64,000 nucleotides of DNA, taken from contig NZ_CP087952.1 of NCBI RefSeq assembly GCF_028752835.1, positions 1,221,041-1,285,040 of the forward strand. The letters run 5' to 3'. This document shows, piece after piece, positions 35,175 to 44,991 of this stretch (its first letter is position 1; each line of letters begins with the position of its first letter). This DNA comes from Desulfosarcina sp. BuS5 (lineage in GTDB: Bacteria > Desulfobacterota > Desulfobacteria > Desulfobacterales > BuS5). A program made the translations under genes and the position numbers. Under the pieces are notes generated by a model. It did not search any database. It was not told the origin of the DNA and saw only the letters and a program-made list of their open reading frames with translations.

Positions 35175-36113
35175 TTACAAAACTTCGTTAAAAAAACGAT
35201 CCACGGATTTCATATTGTTTACATTAAAAATTTTGCGGGGATAGTCTTTTGGCAAGATTTTTTTTAATAGACCTGCCAGCACTTTGCCGGGTCCTGCTTC
35301 AACAAAAATTTCAACTTGTTCTTCAATCAGTCTTTGGATTGTATCGTACCATTTAACCGGGCTGCAGAGCTGTTTAGCCATGATAGATAAAATTTCAGCG
35401 GGATCATTCCCAAAATCACCGGTCACGTTCAGGATGAGGGGGCTTGCAGGTTTATTAAACGAAAACCTGTTAAGAAAATCGGCAAATTCGTTTTCCGCTC
35501 CTTTTATCAACTCACTGTGCCAGGCGCCGCTAACTTTTAAAGGTATGGCTCGGGCCCCTTTTTCAGATACAATCAAGCCGACCTTCCCAACCTGATCCGG
35601 GGATCCGGTAATTACTATCTGTTTTTCAGTATTATGGTTTGCCACAGCAACAATTCCTTCCTGCCGGACCTCTGCAACGATCCTGGATAGCTCATCAATT
35701 GAAAGGCCTATTATGGCGCTCATGGCACCTTTATTTTTTACGGCCTCTCTATGCATAAGCTTTCCACGCTGATAAACAAGCCTTATGGTATCTTCCCGGT
35801 TAATAACTCCGGAAGAACAAAGAGCGCTATATTCTCCTAAACTGTGACCTGCTGACACAAAAGGTTTTATCCCCTCTTTCTCCATTATTGTCAAACAGAC
35901 AAGATTTACTGCGGTTACAGCCGGTTGAAGATTAACCGTTGCTGTAAGATCCTCCATCGGCCCTTTAAAGCATAAACGGGAAATATTGATTTTGGTTATT
36001 TCTTCGGTCATGTCAAAAATTTCTCTGACAAAATCGTACTCATTGTAAAATTCTTGTCCCATTCCTACGGATTGCGATCCCTGGCCCGGGAAAAGGAAAG
36101 CTATTTTTTTCAA
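35175..36113 (-). CDS. fabD: Malonyl-CoA:acyl carrier protein transacylase
   Basis: 312 residues with FPGQGSQSVGMG, the nucleophile motif GHSLGEYSAL (Ser91) and the catalytic His region VSGAWHSELI. FabD loads malonyl groups on ACP for fatty acid elongation. The length is standard. It sits 14 bases after hemA, not with other fab genes. Confidence 0.95.
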   Translation of the reverse strand: MKKIAFLFPGQGSQSVGMGQEFYNEYDFVREIFDMTEEITKINISRLCFKGPMEDLTATVNLQPAVTAVNLVCLTIMEKEGIKPFVSAGHSLGEYSALCSSGVINREDTIRLVYQRGKLMHREAVKNKGAMSAIIGLSIDELSRIVAEVRQEGIVAVANHNTEKQIVITGSPDQVGKVGLIVSEKGARAIPLKVSGAWHSELIKGAENEFADFLNRFSFNKPASPLILNVTGDFGNDPAEILSIMAKQLCSPVKWYDTIQRLIEEQVEIFVEAGPGKVLAGLLKKILPKDYPRKIFNVNNMKSVDRFFNEVL

Positions 36114-36127
36114 AACAATTCACCTCA

Positions 36128-37423
36128 TTAGGAATCTAAATTAAATAGTTTTTTTGTTATATCAATATATATTGAATGATCACCTTTGCATCCATTTCGT
36201 TTTAAAAAAAGAGTCGGCTCATGCAAAATTTTATTAATCAGGGAATTTGTCATTGTGTGGATGGCATTTTTTTCATCCAAGGAGAGGCCGTTTAATGATT
36301 TAAGGGTTTTTTTTACTTCAGCTTCGGCAAGCAAATCAAATTTTTTTCTCAATGCAACAATAGTAGGCACTACTTCAAGACTTTCACGCCACTTGCGGAA
36401 GTTTATGACGGCCTCGTCCACGATCCTTTCGCCTTTCACAGATTCTTTATTCCGATTTTCGATGTTTTCATCTATAACACCCTGCAAGTCATCAATATCA
36501 TAGACATATGCATTGTTAAGGCGGTTTATTTCCGGCTCAATGTCTCTTGGCACTGCAATATCGATAAAGAAGAGAGGGCGATTTTTCCTGGTACGCATAA
36601 CCGCTTTTACCTGATCACGTGTTATTATGAAATTTTTTGACCCGGTTGAACTGATAATTATGTCTGCAGACTTTAAATATTCTGTAATTTCATCAAGCTT
36701 TACTGCATAACCGTTGAATCTATTGGCCAGCTCCACACCTTTTTCAAAAGTTCTGTTGGCCACAATAATATCGCCGGCCTTGTTGCGAATAAGATGTTCC
36801 ACAGCTAGCTCCGCCATTTCTCCGGCGCCCACAAGAAGTGTCTTTTTTCCGTTTAGACGGCCGAATATTTTTTTGCATAATTCAATGGCGGCATAGCTTA
36901 TAGATACGGCATTATCCCCGATGCCTGTCTCGGTACGGATACGTTTTGCCACAAAAAAGGCTCTGTGCATAAGCCTGTTCAATATAACTCCGGAAGTTTT
37001 TTTTTGGGTGGAGGTATAATAGGCCTCCTTGACCTGTCCGAGTATCTGCGGTTCGCCTACCATCATGGAATCGAGACTTGCGGCAACCCTGAAAATATGC
37101 CTTACCGCCTTATCTCCCTCATGCACATAGAGTGATTCATCAAATAATTCGAGCGGGATCTGCTTTAATTCCGATATAAATTTTTTGATATTGCCAATGG
37201 CTTCAGATTTATTGTGCGCCACAATTAAAGTCTCGACCCTGTTACAGGTAGAAATAATAGTTATTTCCCCGATACCAGGTTTATTGCTTAGAACCTCAAG
37301 CGCATGTAGAATCTCCTCTTGCGAGAATGCGATACGTTCTCTTAATTCTACCGGGGCTGTCTTATGGTTTAATCCTGCTAAAAAAATTTCAGTTTTTTGT
37401 ATATTTGTTTCTATTTCACTCAA
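36128..37423 (-). CDS. hemA: Glutamyl-tRNA reductase
   Basis: 431 residues: GLNHKTAPVELRERIAF, the catalytic Cys60 in STCNRVE, DSMMVGEPQILGQVKEAY, the NADPH-binding GAGEMAELAVEHL and a C-terminal dimerisation helix domain. It makes glutamate-1-semialdehyde, the first committed step of C5-pathway tetrapyrrole synthesis. Placed after hemX. Confidence 0.96.
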   Translation of the reverse strand: MSEIETNIQKTEIFLAGLNHKTAPVELRERIAFSQEEILHALEVLSNKPGIGEITIISTCNRVETLIVAHNKSEAIGNIKKFISELKQIPLELFDESLYVHEGDKAVRHIFRVAASLDSMMVGEPQILGQVKEAYYTSTQKKTSGVILNRLMHRAFFVAKRIRTETGIGDNAVSISYAAIELCKKIFGRLNGKKTLLVGAGEMAELAVEHLIRNKAGDIIVANRTFEKGVELANRFNGYAVKLDEITEYLKSADIIISSTGSKNFIITRDQVKAVMRTRKNRPLFFIDIAVPRDIEPEINRLNNAYVYDIDDLQGVIDENIENRNKESVKGERIVDEAVINFRKWRESLEVVPTIVALRKKFDLLAEAEVKKTLKSLNGLSLDEKNAIHTMTNSLINKILHEPTLFLKRNGCKGDHSIYIDITKKLFNLDS

Positions 37424-37471
37424 GCAAAGTGCTCCTAATAGGCTGGAAGTTTATCGAGCCTCCCGGCCCTT

Positions 37472-38293
37472 TTACCACTTGGTAAATTCTTCGTGATGCC
37501 CGCCTAAAATAAAGTTAACCCCAAAAAAGGTAAATAAAACGGCAGCGAATCCTATAATTGCCATTATTGCCGCTTTTCGTCCACGCCATCCTGCTGCCAG
37601 GCGCTCATGCAGTAAGGCCGCATACAAAAGCCATGTAATGACCGACCATACTTCTTTGGGATCCCAGCTCCAAAATTTGCCCCACACCAACTTTGCATAT
37701 ATAAGTCCTGTAACAAGGCCGATGGTAATGAGGGTGAATCCTGATACAATACAAGTATATCCTGCGCTGTCGAGCAGCTCCAGGGAAGGAAGCCGCCTGA
37801 AAAAAAAGCCTCTTTTTTTTGTTTTTATGGCATGTTCCTGTATGAGGTACAAAATACCTGTCCCGCAGGCCATTGCTAATAATGCATCGCCGCAAAGGAT
37901 GATAATAACATGGCAAACCAGCCATAAATTGTTGGAAATATTTTTTATCTCTCCAGTGCCTCCCGGAATGAAAGATGCGGCAATGGCAACAGATGCAATA
38001 AGGGGGGCGGCATAAACACCAAGTATTTTAATATTAAACTTGTGATGCAATATAATAAAGATTCCCGAGGCAGCCCATCCTGCCAAAAAAAGAGTTTCCC
38101 GAAGGTTCTGCGCAGGGATATGGCCTGATTTTATATAACCGATGCAGATAATTATACAGTTGAGTAAAAAACCTGCCGAGATAAAAAAAAAGCCACATTT
38201 TTGCATATAATCCTTTTGTAAAAAAAGATATCCAACATAGCCGGCCGCGCTGAGCAAGTAAAAAAGAATAGTAAATATAATTACAAGATCCAT
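37472..38293 (-). CDS. CcsA/HemX family cytochrome c assembly protein
   Basis: 273 residues, about eight membrane helices, with the haem-handling motif WSWDPKEVWSVITWLLYAALLH and a final FTFFGVNFILGGHHE. It belongs to the CcsA/ResC/HemX superfamily. A copy immediately before hemA is usual in sulfate-reducing and related bacteria, where it is called hemX. A role in haem synthesis control or cytochrome c maturation is inferred. Confidence 0.88.
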   Translation of the reverse strand: MDLVIIFTILFYLLSAAGYVGYLFLQKDYMQKCGFFFISAGFLLNCIIICIGYIKSGHIPAQNLRETLFLAGWAASGIFIILHHKFNIKILGVYAAPLIASVAIAASFIPGGTGEIKNISNNLWLVCHVIIILCGDALLAMACGTGILYLIQEHAIKTKKRGFFFRRLPSLELLDSAGYTCIVSGFTLITIGLVTGLIYAKLVWGKFWSWDPKEVWSVITWLLYAALLHERLAAGWRGRKAAIMAIIGFAAVLFTFFGVNFILGGHHEEFTKW

Positions 38294-38504
38294 TCAACGT
38301 ATCCTAAATCTGTGCGCCTACTTGGGAAAGTTCCGCATTATTTATAACAATACATTTTTATTGAAACCCATCTTGAAAAATATAACATCCTTAATCGATA
38401 TTTGCAATAATTCACGCCGTTTTTGTGTAATAGGGGGATGTTAGGGCTCACTGAGCTGCATAACTGACAGCGCAGGCATTATGTGTTTAACTATTCAGTG
38501 TTCT

Positions 38505-38997
38505 CTACGTCCTCCACAGATCAAGAGGGCTTTTCGCTTCTTTTTTGGTCGTGGATTTAACTGTGTGGGTATAAATCATGGTTGTCCGGATATCACTATG
38601 TCCCAAAAGCTTTTGAATAGTGCGAATGTCAAAATTGGCTTCCAGCAAATGGCCGGCATAACTATGCCGAAAAGTGTGTGCTGTCGCCCTTTTGGTTAAT
38701 TTTGCTTTTCTCACGGCTTTTTTAATAGCTTTTTGAACGTGAGATTCATGCAGGTAATATCGCCTGTTTTCTTTTGTCTCTGGAACAAAGGTCAGGGTTT
38801 TTGCAGGGAAAAATCATTGCCAGATAAATTCCTTGCCGGCATGTTTATATTTTTTTTCCAAACGATTAAACATAAATGCACCATTGTAATTATAAGCAAG
38901 ATCTGTTTTGTGCAAATGAGCTACTTTTTCCATATGTGCCTTAAGCTCTGAAACCAGTACTTCAGGAATTGGGAGAGTTCTGTTCCTTGAAGATTTT
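38505..38997 (-). pseudogene. Integron-type tyrosine integrase, C-terminal remnant
   Basis: On the minus strand: RTLPIPEVLVSELKAHMEKV, LHKTDLAYNYNGAFMFNRLE, KKYKHAGKEFIWQ, TGA stop, [74 protein letters not shown]. The AGKEFIWQ-FFP segment with extra helix, and the T-x-H-T-x-R-H-S box, are typical of integron integrases (IntI). The N-terminal half is missing and one in-frame TGA (about 38815) interrupts it. No attC array was recognised next to it. Confidence 0.82.
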
Positions 38998-39049
38998 CAG
39001 AGTCTAAATTCTGAAAATTATATTTATGACAAAAATCCAAATAATATCT

Positions 39050-39247
39050 GGCATCCTTCATGTTTCAGTTTACATTTATTTTGTATAAAAAAACTGGATT
39101 TCACCGCGGAGAACGCAGAGTGCGCTGAGATTATTACATTAAAAAATTAAGCAGTTCCTCTGCGCTTTCTGCGTCCTCTGCGGTGAAAATATCGGTTTTA
39201 ACATGGGAAAAAGTGTTAACTACTTTTACGCCTCAGTGAAAGACGCC
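39050..39247. mobile_element. Second copy of the brnT-type MITE-like element
   Basis: 198 bp matching the reverse complement of 9892-10086 over its length (GGCATCCTTCA start, the CACCGCGGAGAACGCAGAG hairpin, AAAAAGTGTTAACTACTTT end). The right terminus is degenerate (GAAAGACGCC). An 8-bp repeat TAATATCT flanks it (39042-39049 and 39248-39255). Confidence 0.85.
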
Positions 39248-39277
39248 TAATATCTCAACCATTTCAAGTAATATTTA

Positions 39278-39320
39278 GACATCCTTCATTAAGGGCCAAA
39301 AGTAGTTTACACTTTTCGAA
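39278..39320. mobile_element. Terminus of an ISNCY-like insertion sequence
   Basis: GACATCCTTCATTAAGGGCC followed by AAAAGTAGTTTACACTTTT matches one end of the MITE-like element (9892 onward) almost base for base. It lies immediately downstream of the transposase remnant and points inward, so it is probably the left end of that insertion sequence. Confidence 0.72.
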
Positions 39321-39353
39321 AATGATATTTGATTTTATTAACTATTTACTGAA

Positions 39354-39761
39354 TTATAATAAATTTGATGGAGTAAACATGGAAATATTGTCTTTTAATG
39401 TTTGTAAAGCATATTTGTAATCTGCATTCATTTTTCCATGCCCAAGCATTTGACGCAATTTGCCGTGGTTATTGGCCATTTCAAGAAGTTTGTCATAATC
39501 CCAATTGCAATTTAATCTTAATGTCCCAAGCACAAATATTTTCCATAAATCCATACCCTTGCGCCCATTCTTTGGATTAACGTTTTCAGGAATAATTCCT
39601 TTTAAGGCATCAAAAACCTGATCCCTGATTTCACGGTTACACCAGATAGATTGCAAGCCCCGAAGAAGTTTTGGAATTTCATCCCGTGAATGTGGATCAA
39701 ACTGAATATTAGCAATAGCCGTTTCTCCAAATTTTATTTGCATATCGATAACTTTTCGCAT
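39354..39761 (-). pseudogene. ISNCY-family transposase, N-terminal fragment
   Basis: 135 residues (FGETAIANIQFDPHSRDEIP, NPKNGRKGMDLWKIFVLGTL, RLNCNWDYDKLLEMANNHGK, LGHGKMNADYKYALQTLKDN) correspond to the N-terminal domain of an ISNCY-type transposase. It ends at the point where the family continues with TPE-L-x-I-N, so the catalytic domain is gone. Confidence 0.8.
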
Positions 39762-39834
39762 ATATTTCCACCGAAGTTTTACTTTTTTTTATGACCTGTT
39801 AAAAGAAAGCAATGCTCAAACATTAAGAACATTA

Positions 39835-39865
39835 GTTATGATATCAATAAGATTGATATCATAAC
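39835..39865. repeat. Perfect hairpin upstream of the transposase fragment
   Basis: A 14-bp stem (GTTATGATATCAAT and its exact complement) with a three-base loop. It is enclosed in a wider imperfect palindrome (CGAAGTTTTAC at 39777, AAAACTTCG at 39890). It may be part of the insertion-sequence upstream region; it lacks a T-tract, so a terminator is unlikely. Confidence 0.75.
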
Positions 39866-39967
39866 TGAAGTAAAAAGTAATTTTATGCGAAAACTTCGTT
39901 GACCATTAAATAGCTAAGTGGTTGTTTTTTAGTAATAAAAATATTTTCGTTCAGACACTACTTAATA

Positions 39968-40615
39968 GAAATTATTGAGGCCGACACATTAGAGCCTCCA
40001 GTACCGGATGGCTTAGGTAATTTATCTTCAGCGCAACAAGCTTTTGTCAGGTATTTAGAAATCAACCAAGCAATGATAGCAGTTGCATCTCAGAATAGTT
40101 CTGAGATTCAGGATAAATCTCATTTTGAGACTTATATTGAACAATTATCTTCAGTCGAGCAACATGATTATTTAATACACTTGAGTCGAGGAGAAAAAAA
40201 TCTATCGGCACTTTTGAATAAGCGTCTTCAGGAATTTGCCTATCAGGAGTCGCAACATCAAGAACATGAAAACATTAATAGAAGAACAATCTCAGCTCTA
40301 ATTGAGTCTTCAAAAATTTGGCAAGACAACAAAGAAAAAGAGGAGCAACAAGAAGCAAAACTTGCGCGCCAACGAGAGCTAGAAAAATTTGCTCCAAAGA
40401 AAAATATAGTCTGGAATGAAATCGAGAGTTTGATTGAAGAAAAAAAAGCTACATCCTATGCAGATGCTATTGACCACTTAAAAAATCTTCGTGATTTAGC
40501 TGAATATCAAGGTGAACTCGAAAAATTTACAGACCGACTTGCAAATATAAAACAAACTTATTCTAACCGCCCCGCCTTAATCAGGCGAATGCGAGAAGCA
40601 AAATTGATTTTATAA
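39968..40615 (+). pseudogene. C-terminal part of a SWIM zinc-finger family protein
   Basis: The open frame begins without a start (EADTLEPPVPDGLGNLSSAQ) and continues through IEQLSSVEQHDYLIHLSRGE and KATSYADAIDHLKNLRDLAE to RPALIRRMREAKLIL. This order and wording resemble the region after the SWIM domain in SWIM zinc-finger family proteins. The N-terminal SWIM part is absent, so this is a truncated tail; an internal ATG (40073) could give 180 residues. Confidence 0.6.
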
Positions 40616-40712
40616 GGGAAAAGAATCCTCAATCCACAGAGGATTAGGGGGACGAGGGATTAGGTGGACATTCCCTGGTAAATTGATATGTCGATTAAAT
40701 CCTGGAGGTTAT

Positions 40713-40749
40713 GGGACGTTTAAGCAATCAATATATCAAGGAACGTCCC
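40713..40749. repeat. Inverted repeat GGGACGTT/AACGTCCC
   Basis: An 8-bp stem with a 21-base loop between the SWIM remnant and the Fic gene; the flanking GGGGGACGAGGG sequence looks like a dispersed repeat. Confidence 0.55.
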
Positions 40750-40796
40750 TCTGGCGTGTTTGAAATCTTATGTAATATAAATAGTCGGTGAGCATA

Positions 40797-41486
40797 ATGA
40801 AAGAAACTCGTTGGAATATGAAACCAAACAAAGCAAAAGCAATAATGCTTGCTAAGCGTCAATTAGCTGAATTTGTATGTGATGCAGTGAACTTGGAGGG
40901 GATTAATTTTACCCTGCCGGAAATTCAAACATTATTGGATGGAATTACAGTTGGCGGACATAGAGTAACTGACCAGCAAATAGCACTGAATCAAGCTGAT
41001 ACATGGCGGACGTTATTTGAGTTAATAGAAAAAAATCAGTTTGAGATCACTCTTGAAAAAGTCTGTGCTCTTCATCTAATAGCTGCTAAGGACGAAGCTT
41101 TGGAGTGGGGAAAATTTAGATCCGGCGGGGTTACTATTGCGGGAACAGGCTATATGCCGCCACAGGCAGATTCGTTGCCGGAGTTGTTTGAAAAAATGGT
41201 GGATGAGGCATCCAAGATATCAGACATTTATGATCGAGCCATCCATTTGTTTCTTATAATGGCAAGATGTCAATTTTTTTATGATGTCAATAAACGTATG
41301 GGGCGTTTTATCATGAATGGGCTTCTGTTAAGTTGCGGATACCCTGCTATTAATCTTCCGGCGAAGAGACAACTAGAGTTTAATCAATTGATGCTCACTT
41401 TTTACGAAACTGGGGATCAGAAACAGATGAATACCTTTCTACGTTCTTGCTTAGACGAAAAAGTTATAAAAATCATGAAAGAATAA
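40797..41486 (+). CDS. Fic-domain protein lacking the catalytic histidine
   Basis: 229 residues from the ATG at 40797, with GGTGAG five bases before it (a GTG at 40788 is possible). The Fic fold is recognisable by NLEGINFTLPEIQTLLDG near the N-terminus (inhibitory-helix-like E-G) and by the active-site loop QFFYDVNKRMGR. Against the consensus HxFx(D/E)GNGRxxR, His is replaced by Gln159 and the first Gly by Val, while N165, R167 and R170 remain. AMP transfer by the usual mechanism is therefore doubtful. Relatives with the same degenerate loop exist, so this may be a subfamily trait. Confidence 0.8.
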   Translation: MKETRWNMKPNKAKAIMLAKRQLAEFVCDAVNLEGINFTLPEIQTLLDGITVGGHRVTDQQIALNQADTWRTLFELIEKNQFEITLEKVCALHLIAAKDEALEWGKFRSGGVTIAGTGYMPPQADSLPELFEKMVDEASKISDIYDRAIHLFLIMARCQFFYDVNKRMGRFIMNGLLLSCGYPAINLPAKRQLEFNQLMLTFYETGDQKQMNTFLRSCLDEKVIKIMKE

Positions 41487-41681
41487 TGATTTATATAACA
41501 TCACAATATCAAAAATATGAGATCTGCCTTAAAAATCGCCACAGAATTTAACATATACGCCTATGATGCCTATTTTTTAGAATGCGCTGATAACCTTCGA
41601 AGTCCATTACCCTCGACCGTAGCATGAAACGGATTGCCAGGGAAATGGGGATTACAATCAGGAGTGGGCTATGCTGTAATT

Positions 41682-42344
41682 CTATCTGCCGAGCAGCAGG
41701 TCAATTAACGGTATTAGAAAAAAAGATATAAAACGGTTAAATGCGTCCGTCATAAGCAGCAACAATATGATCAGCATACCGAATCTTTCAATTTTGGCAA
41801 AATACATTTCCATTTCGGAAGGGAGCAATGCGGAGAGAATCCTGCTGCCGTCCAGCGGGGGAATCGGTATTAGGTTGAAAACCGCCAGGACAGAGTTGAT
41901 CATAACGCTGTATGCGAGCAGATAATAGAGATCAAGCAGCAGAGATCCAAAAAAAAAATTATACCATAATGGTTGTATGCTTGACATGATTTGAAAGAAT
42001 ATTCCGGCGAATACCGCTAAACAGATATTTGCCGCAACTCCTGCTGAAGCAACATATATAATATCTTTTTTGAAATAACCTATTTTGTTAAAGTTGACCG
42101 GAACAGGTTTGGCATATCCAAAAAGAAAGGGAGAACCGGAAACAGCCAGAATTAACGGGAGAATACAGGAACCGAAAAGATCCAGATGTTTGATCGGGTT
42201 CAATGTGAGCCTGCCCGCGAGTTTTGCGGTGTTGTCACCCAGTCTGTACGCTACAAAACCATGAGCCACTTCATGAATGGTCACGGCAAAAAGAAGCGCT
42301 GCAATTTTTAAAACCAGCTGATTAAAATCGGGATTATGAAACAT
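41682..42344 (-). CDS. Site-2 protease family (M50) membrane protein
   Basis: 220 residues, mostly membrane helices, with the zinc motif HEVAH (His24-Glu25-His28) and the third-ligand motif PPLDG. This short M50 type lacks PDZ and CBS domains. Substrates are unknown. It overlaps the next upstream gene by 11 bases. Confidence 0.9.
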   Translation of the reverse strand: MFHNPDFNQLVLKIAALLFAVTIHEVAHGFVAYRLGDNTAKLAGRLTLNPIKHLDLFGSCILPLILAVSGSPFLFGYAKPVPVNFNKIGYFKKDIIYVASAGVAANICLAVFAGIFFQIMSSIQPLWYNFFFGSLLLDLYYLLAYSVMINSVLAVFNLIPIPPLDGSRILSALLPSEMEMYFAKIERFGMLIILLLLMTDAFNRFISFFLIPLIDLLLGR

Positions 42345-44991
42345 AGTTGCTTAAAAATTCAAGTTCCTCTTTACGTGTTTTGACAATACCGTTTAATTTT
42401 GCATCAAAAACAGCCTGAAGTATCTTTTTGAACAGGGGCCCCGGTTTCAGACCGATATTTATGAGATCTTTGCCCGTTATCGAAATTTTGATATACTTGA
42501 GTTTGGTAAAATAGCCGGAAATAGCCTTTTGGATCCTTTCCTCTCTTGCAGATGCCATCATATAGAGTATCAGTTCCGTTCTCAACGGTGAAAGCTGATT
42601 ATACAGCATGCTGTTTGAGATTACCCTGTTTTTTTCCAAAAGGGAAAGGGAACTTTCAGCATATATGCGTTTTTTGGATAAAAAAGTATTTAATTCCGGC
42701 GGAAGTTCAAGCTTTTTGCATATTTCATCTGATACATACTGATTCGAACGTCTGATTAAAGCCAGAAAATAGACCGCCCATTGCATATATGATTCTTCAA
42801 GATACAGGAGGTCATACCAGGATAATACATTGTTGATAGAGTTTAAAAGCTCGACGGTTTCCTGATTCAATTTTATAGTCTTATGGATTACCTTTAAAAG
42901 GTCATATTCGGCAAGCCTTTTTATTGCCGGCCTGGGATCGTCTTCTTGAAGGATTTGCCGCAGTTCCGAAAATACTCTCTTGCCGCTGAGGCGTTTAAAA
43001 ATATCCATTTTAACTGCATTCTCTATAAGGTTGGAGGTAAGCTTGCCTATGGTAAAGCCGTAACGCTGTTCAAATCTTATGGCACGGAAGACCCGAGTCG
43101 GATCTTCTACAAAGCTCAAATTATGAAGCACTCTTACAGTTTTATCCTTAATATCCCTTTGACCTGAAAAAAAATCTATCAATGTTCCGAATTTGTCGGG
43201 ACTAAGTTGAATGGTAAGCGTATTGATTGTAAAATCACGCCGGAAGAGATCCAGCTTTATAGAACTCATTTCAACCGTTGGCATAGCTGCCGGAAATTTA
43301 TAGTATTCAAGCCTTGCAGACGCCACATCTATCTTAAAACCATCGGGGTGTGTTATTATTGCAGTGCCAAATTTTTTATAATAATGAACACGCCCACCAA
43401 CTAACTTTGAGTATTGTTTTGCAAATGCAATGCCGTCACCTTCTATAACAATATCGATATCTTCATTTTTTTTATATAAAAAAAGATCTCGTACAAATCC
43501 TCCCACGACAAAGGCTTTGCAGCCTGTTTTATCAACTACCCGTCCTATGGTCTCAAGTATATCGAGGATACGTTCAGGAAGTCTCTCCCGCATAAATTTA
43601 ACAACATTTCTTGTTCTTGCGTTAACATCAATTTTTCCAGGCAATTGATCGGTTTTATTTATTGAATTTTTTACCAGGATATCAAGAAGATTTGTGCGTG
43701 TAATAACTCCTTTGATTATATCATGGTCAACAACAGGAAGAATCCGCTGCTTGTTGTCTATTATTTTTTCCTGAATTTTCGCCAGATCGGCATCAGAGTC
43801 GACAATGGCGATTTCAGTTGTAGTATAATCCGCAACCGGCGCTTGTCCCAGCTTATGAAACAAGGCTTTTTCAATAACCTGGCGGGATATGAAACCGACA
43901 AGATTATTCAGGCGGGTTTTTATAGGGCTGCCTTTTGTAACCAGGAGAGCGTTTACATTATAACGGGTAAGCAGATCGTTGGCATCCTGACAGGAGATAT
44001 CCGCATCAATGGTAATAGGAGGCGATGACATAATATTTTTTGCCATCATTAGCGGCTTTACATTTTTGTACAGAAGTTCAAACAACTGGTGTTCAATCTG
44101 TGATATGGTTTTGTCGCGAATAGTTGCGGCAGCCGCATAAGCATGGCCTCCTCCGCCAATTAGAGCCAGGATAGAACCCACATCTACTTCCGACAGTCTG
44201 CTTCTTGCCACAACGTATATTTTATTTTCCATTTGAACGATTGCAATAATCACATCCAGCCTTTCCATATTCATCATTTTTTGAACCAGAAAGGCAATAT
44301 CAGGTATATACGTATCTGTTATAACAGACGAGATAACGATATCGATGCCGTTAATATCATTATGCAATGCGGCCTGTATCAGATCGTTGAGCAATCCTAC
44401 CTGCTCGGAGTTTATCTCCCTTGCTATCATTTGTGATACAATATTCAGATTTGCTCCCCTGGATATAAGGAAAGCAGCGGCCAAAAAATCTTTTTCAGTT
44501 GTCGATGAATATGTAAAAGAACCTGTATCCTCATATATTCCCAGGGACATTACCGTGGCTTCATCCGCTGATATGTCTATTCCTTTATTTTTTATTATTT
44601 CCGTGAGTATGGCCACAGCGGAGCCTGTTAACTCCAGAACCTCGTAATCGCCCTTAATATCATTCGGCATGGGAGGATGATGATCATATATATGTATTTG
44701 CACCTCTTTTTTTTCAGCAATCACGGCCAAATCACCGATCCTGCCGGGCTGTCTCGTATCCACAAGGACCAGACGTTCTATCCGGTCAACATCAATGCTT
44801 TTTATATCCGCCATGTTAAAAAGATATCCCATGGACTGGATAAAAAAATTTCTGAGATTTTTTTCATTAAACCTTGGAAAGACCAAAAGAGAACCCGGGT
44901 AGAGTTTTTGGGCGGCAAGCATAGATGCCATAGCATCATAATCTGCATTAATATGGGTTGTGATTATTGTAAGCTTTTTATTCTTTTCCAT
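42334..44991 (-). CDS. DHH-CBS-tRNA nucleotidyltransferase fusion (A-adding type)
   Basis: 885 residues in three parts. Residues 1-310 are a DHH/DHHA1 phosphoesterase (NADYDAMAS, VDTRQPGRIG, DHHPP, GGGGHAYAAAA). Residues ~315-440 are a CBS pair. Residues ~470-885 are a class II nucleotidyltransferase (VVGGFVRDLFL, EDIDIVIEG, DFTINTL, FRAIRFEQRYGF). Such three-part proteins act in maturing tRNA 3' ends in deltaproteobacteria, some as A-adding enzymes paired with a C-adding partner. Confidence 0.92.
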   Translation of the reverse strand: MEKNKKLTIITTHINADYDAMASMLAAQKLYPGSLLVFPRFNEKNLRNFFIQSMGYLFNMADIKSIDVDRIERLVLVDTRQPGRIGDLAVIAEKKEVQIHIYDHHPPMPNDIKGDYEVLELTGSAVAILTEIIKNKGIDISADEATVMSLGIYEDTGSFTYSSTTEKDFLAAAFLISRGANLNIVSQMIAREINSEQVGLLNDLIQAALHNDINGIDIVISSVITDTYIPDIAFLVQKMMNMERLDVIIAIVQMENKIYVVARSRLSEVDVGSILALIGGGGHAYAAAATIRDKTISQIEHQLFELLYKNVKPLMMAKNIMSSPPITIDADISCQDANDLLTRYNVNALLVTKGSPIKTRLNNLVGFISRQVIEKALFHKLGQAPVADYTTTEIAIVDSDADLAKIQEKIIDNKQRILPVVDHDIIKGVITRTNLLDILVKNSINKTDQLPGKIDVNARTRNVVKFMRERLPERILDILETIGRVVDKTGCKAFVVGGFVRDLFLYKKNEDIDIVIEGDGIAFAKQYSKLVGGRVHYYKKFGTAIITHPDGFKIDVASARLEYYKFPAAMPTVEMSSIKLDLFRRDFTINTLTIQLSPDKFGTLIDFFSGQRDIKDKTVRVLHNLSFVEDPTRVFRAIRFEQRYGFTIGKLTSNLIENAVKMDIFKRLSGKRVFSELRQILQEDDPRPAIKRLAEYDLLKVIHKTIKLNQETVELLNSINNVLSWYDLLYLEESYMQWAVYFLALIRRSNQYVSDEICKKLELPPELNTFLSKKRIYAESSLSLLEKNRVISNSMLYNQLSPLRTELILYMMASAREERIQKAISGYFTKLKYIKISITGKDLINIGLKPGPLFKKILQAVFDAKLNGIVKTRKEELEFLSNYVS

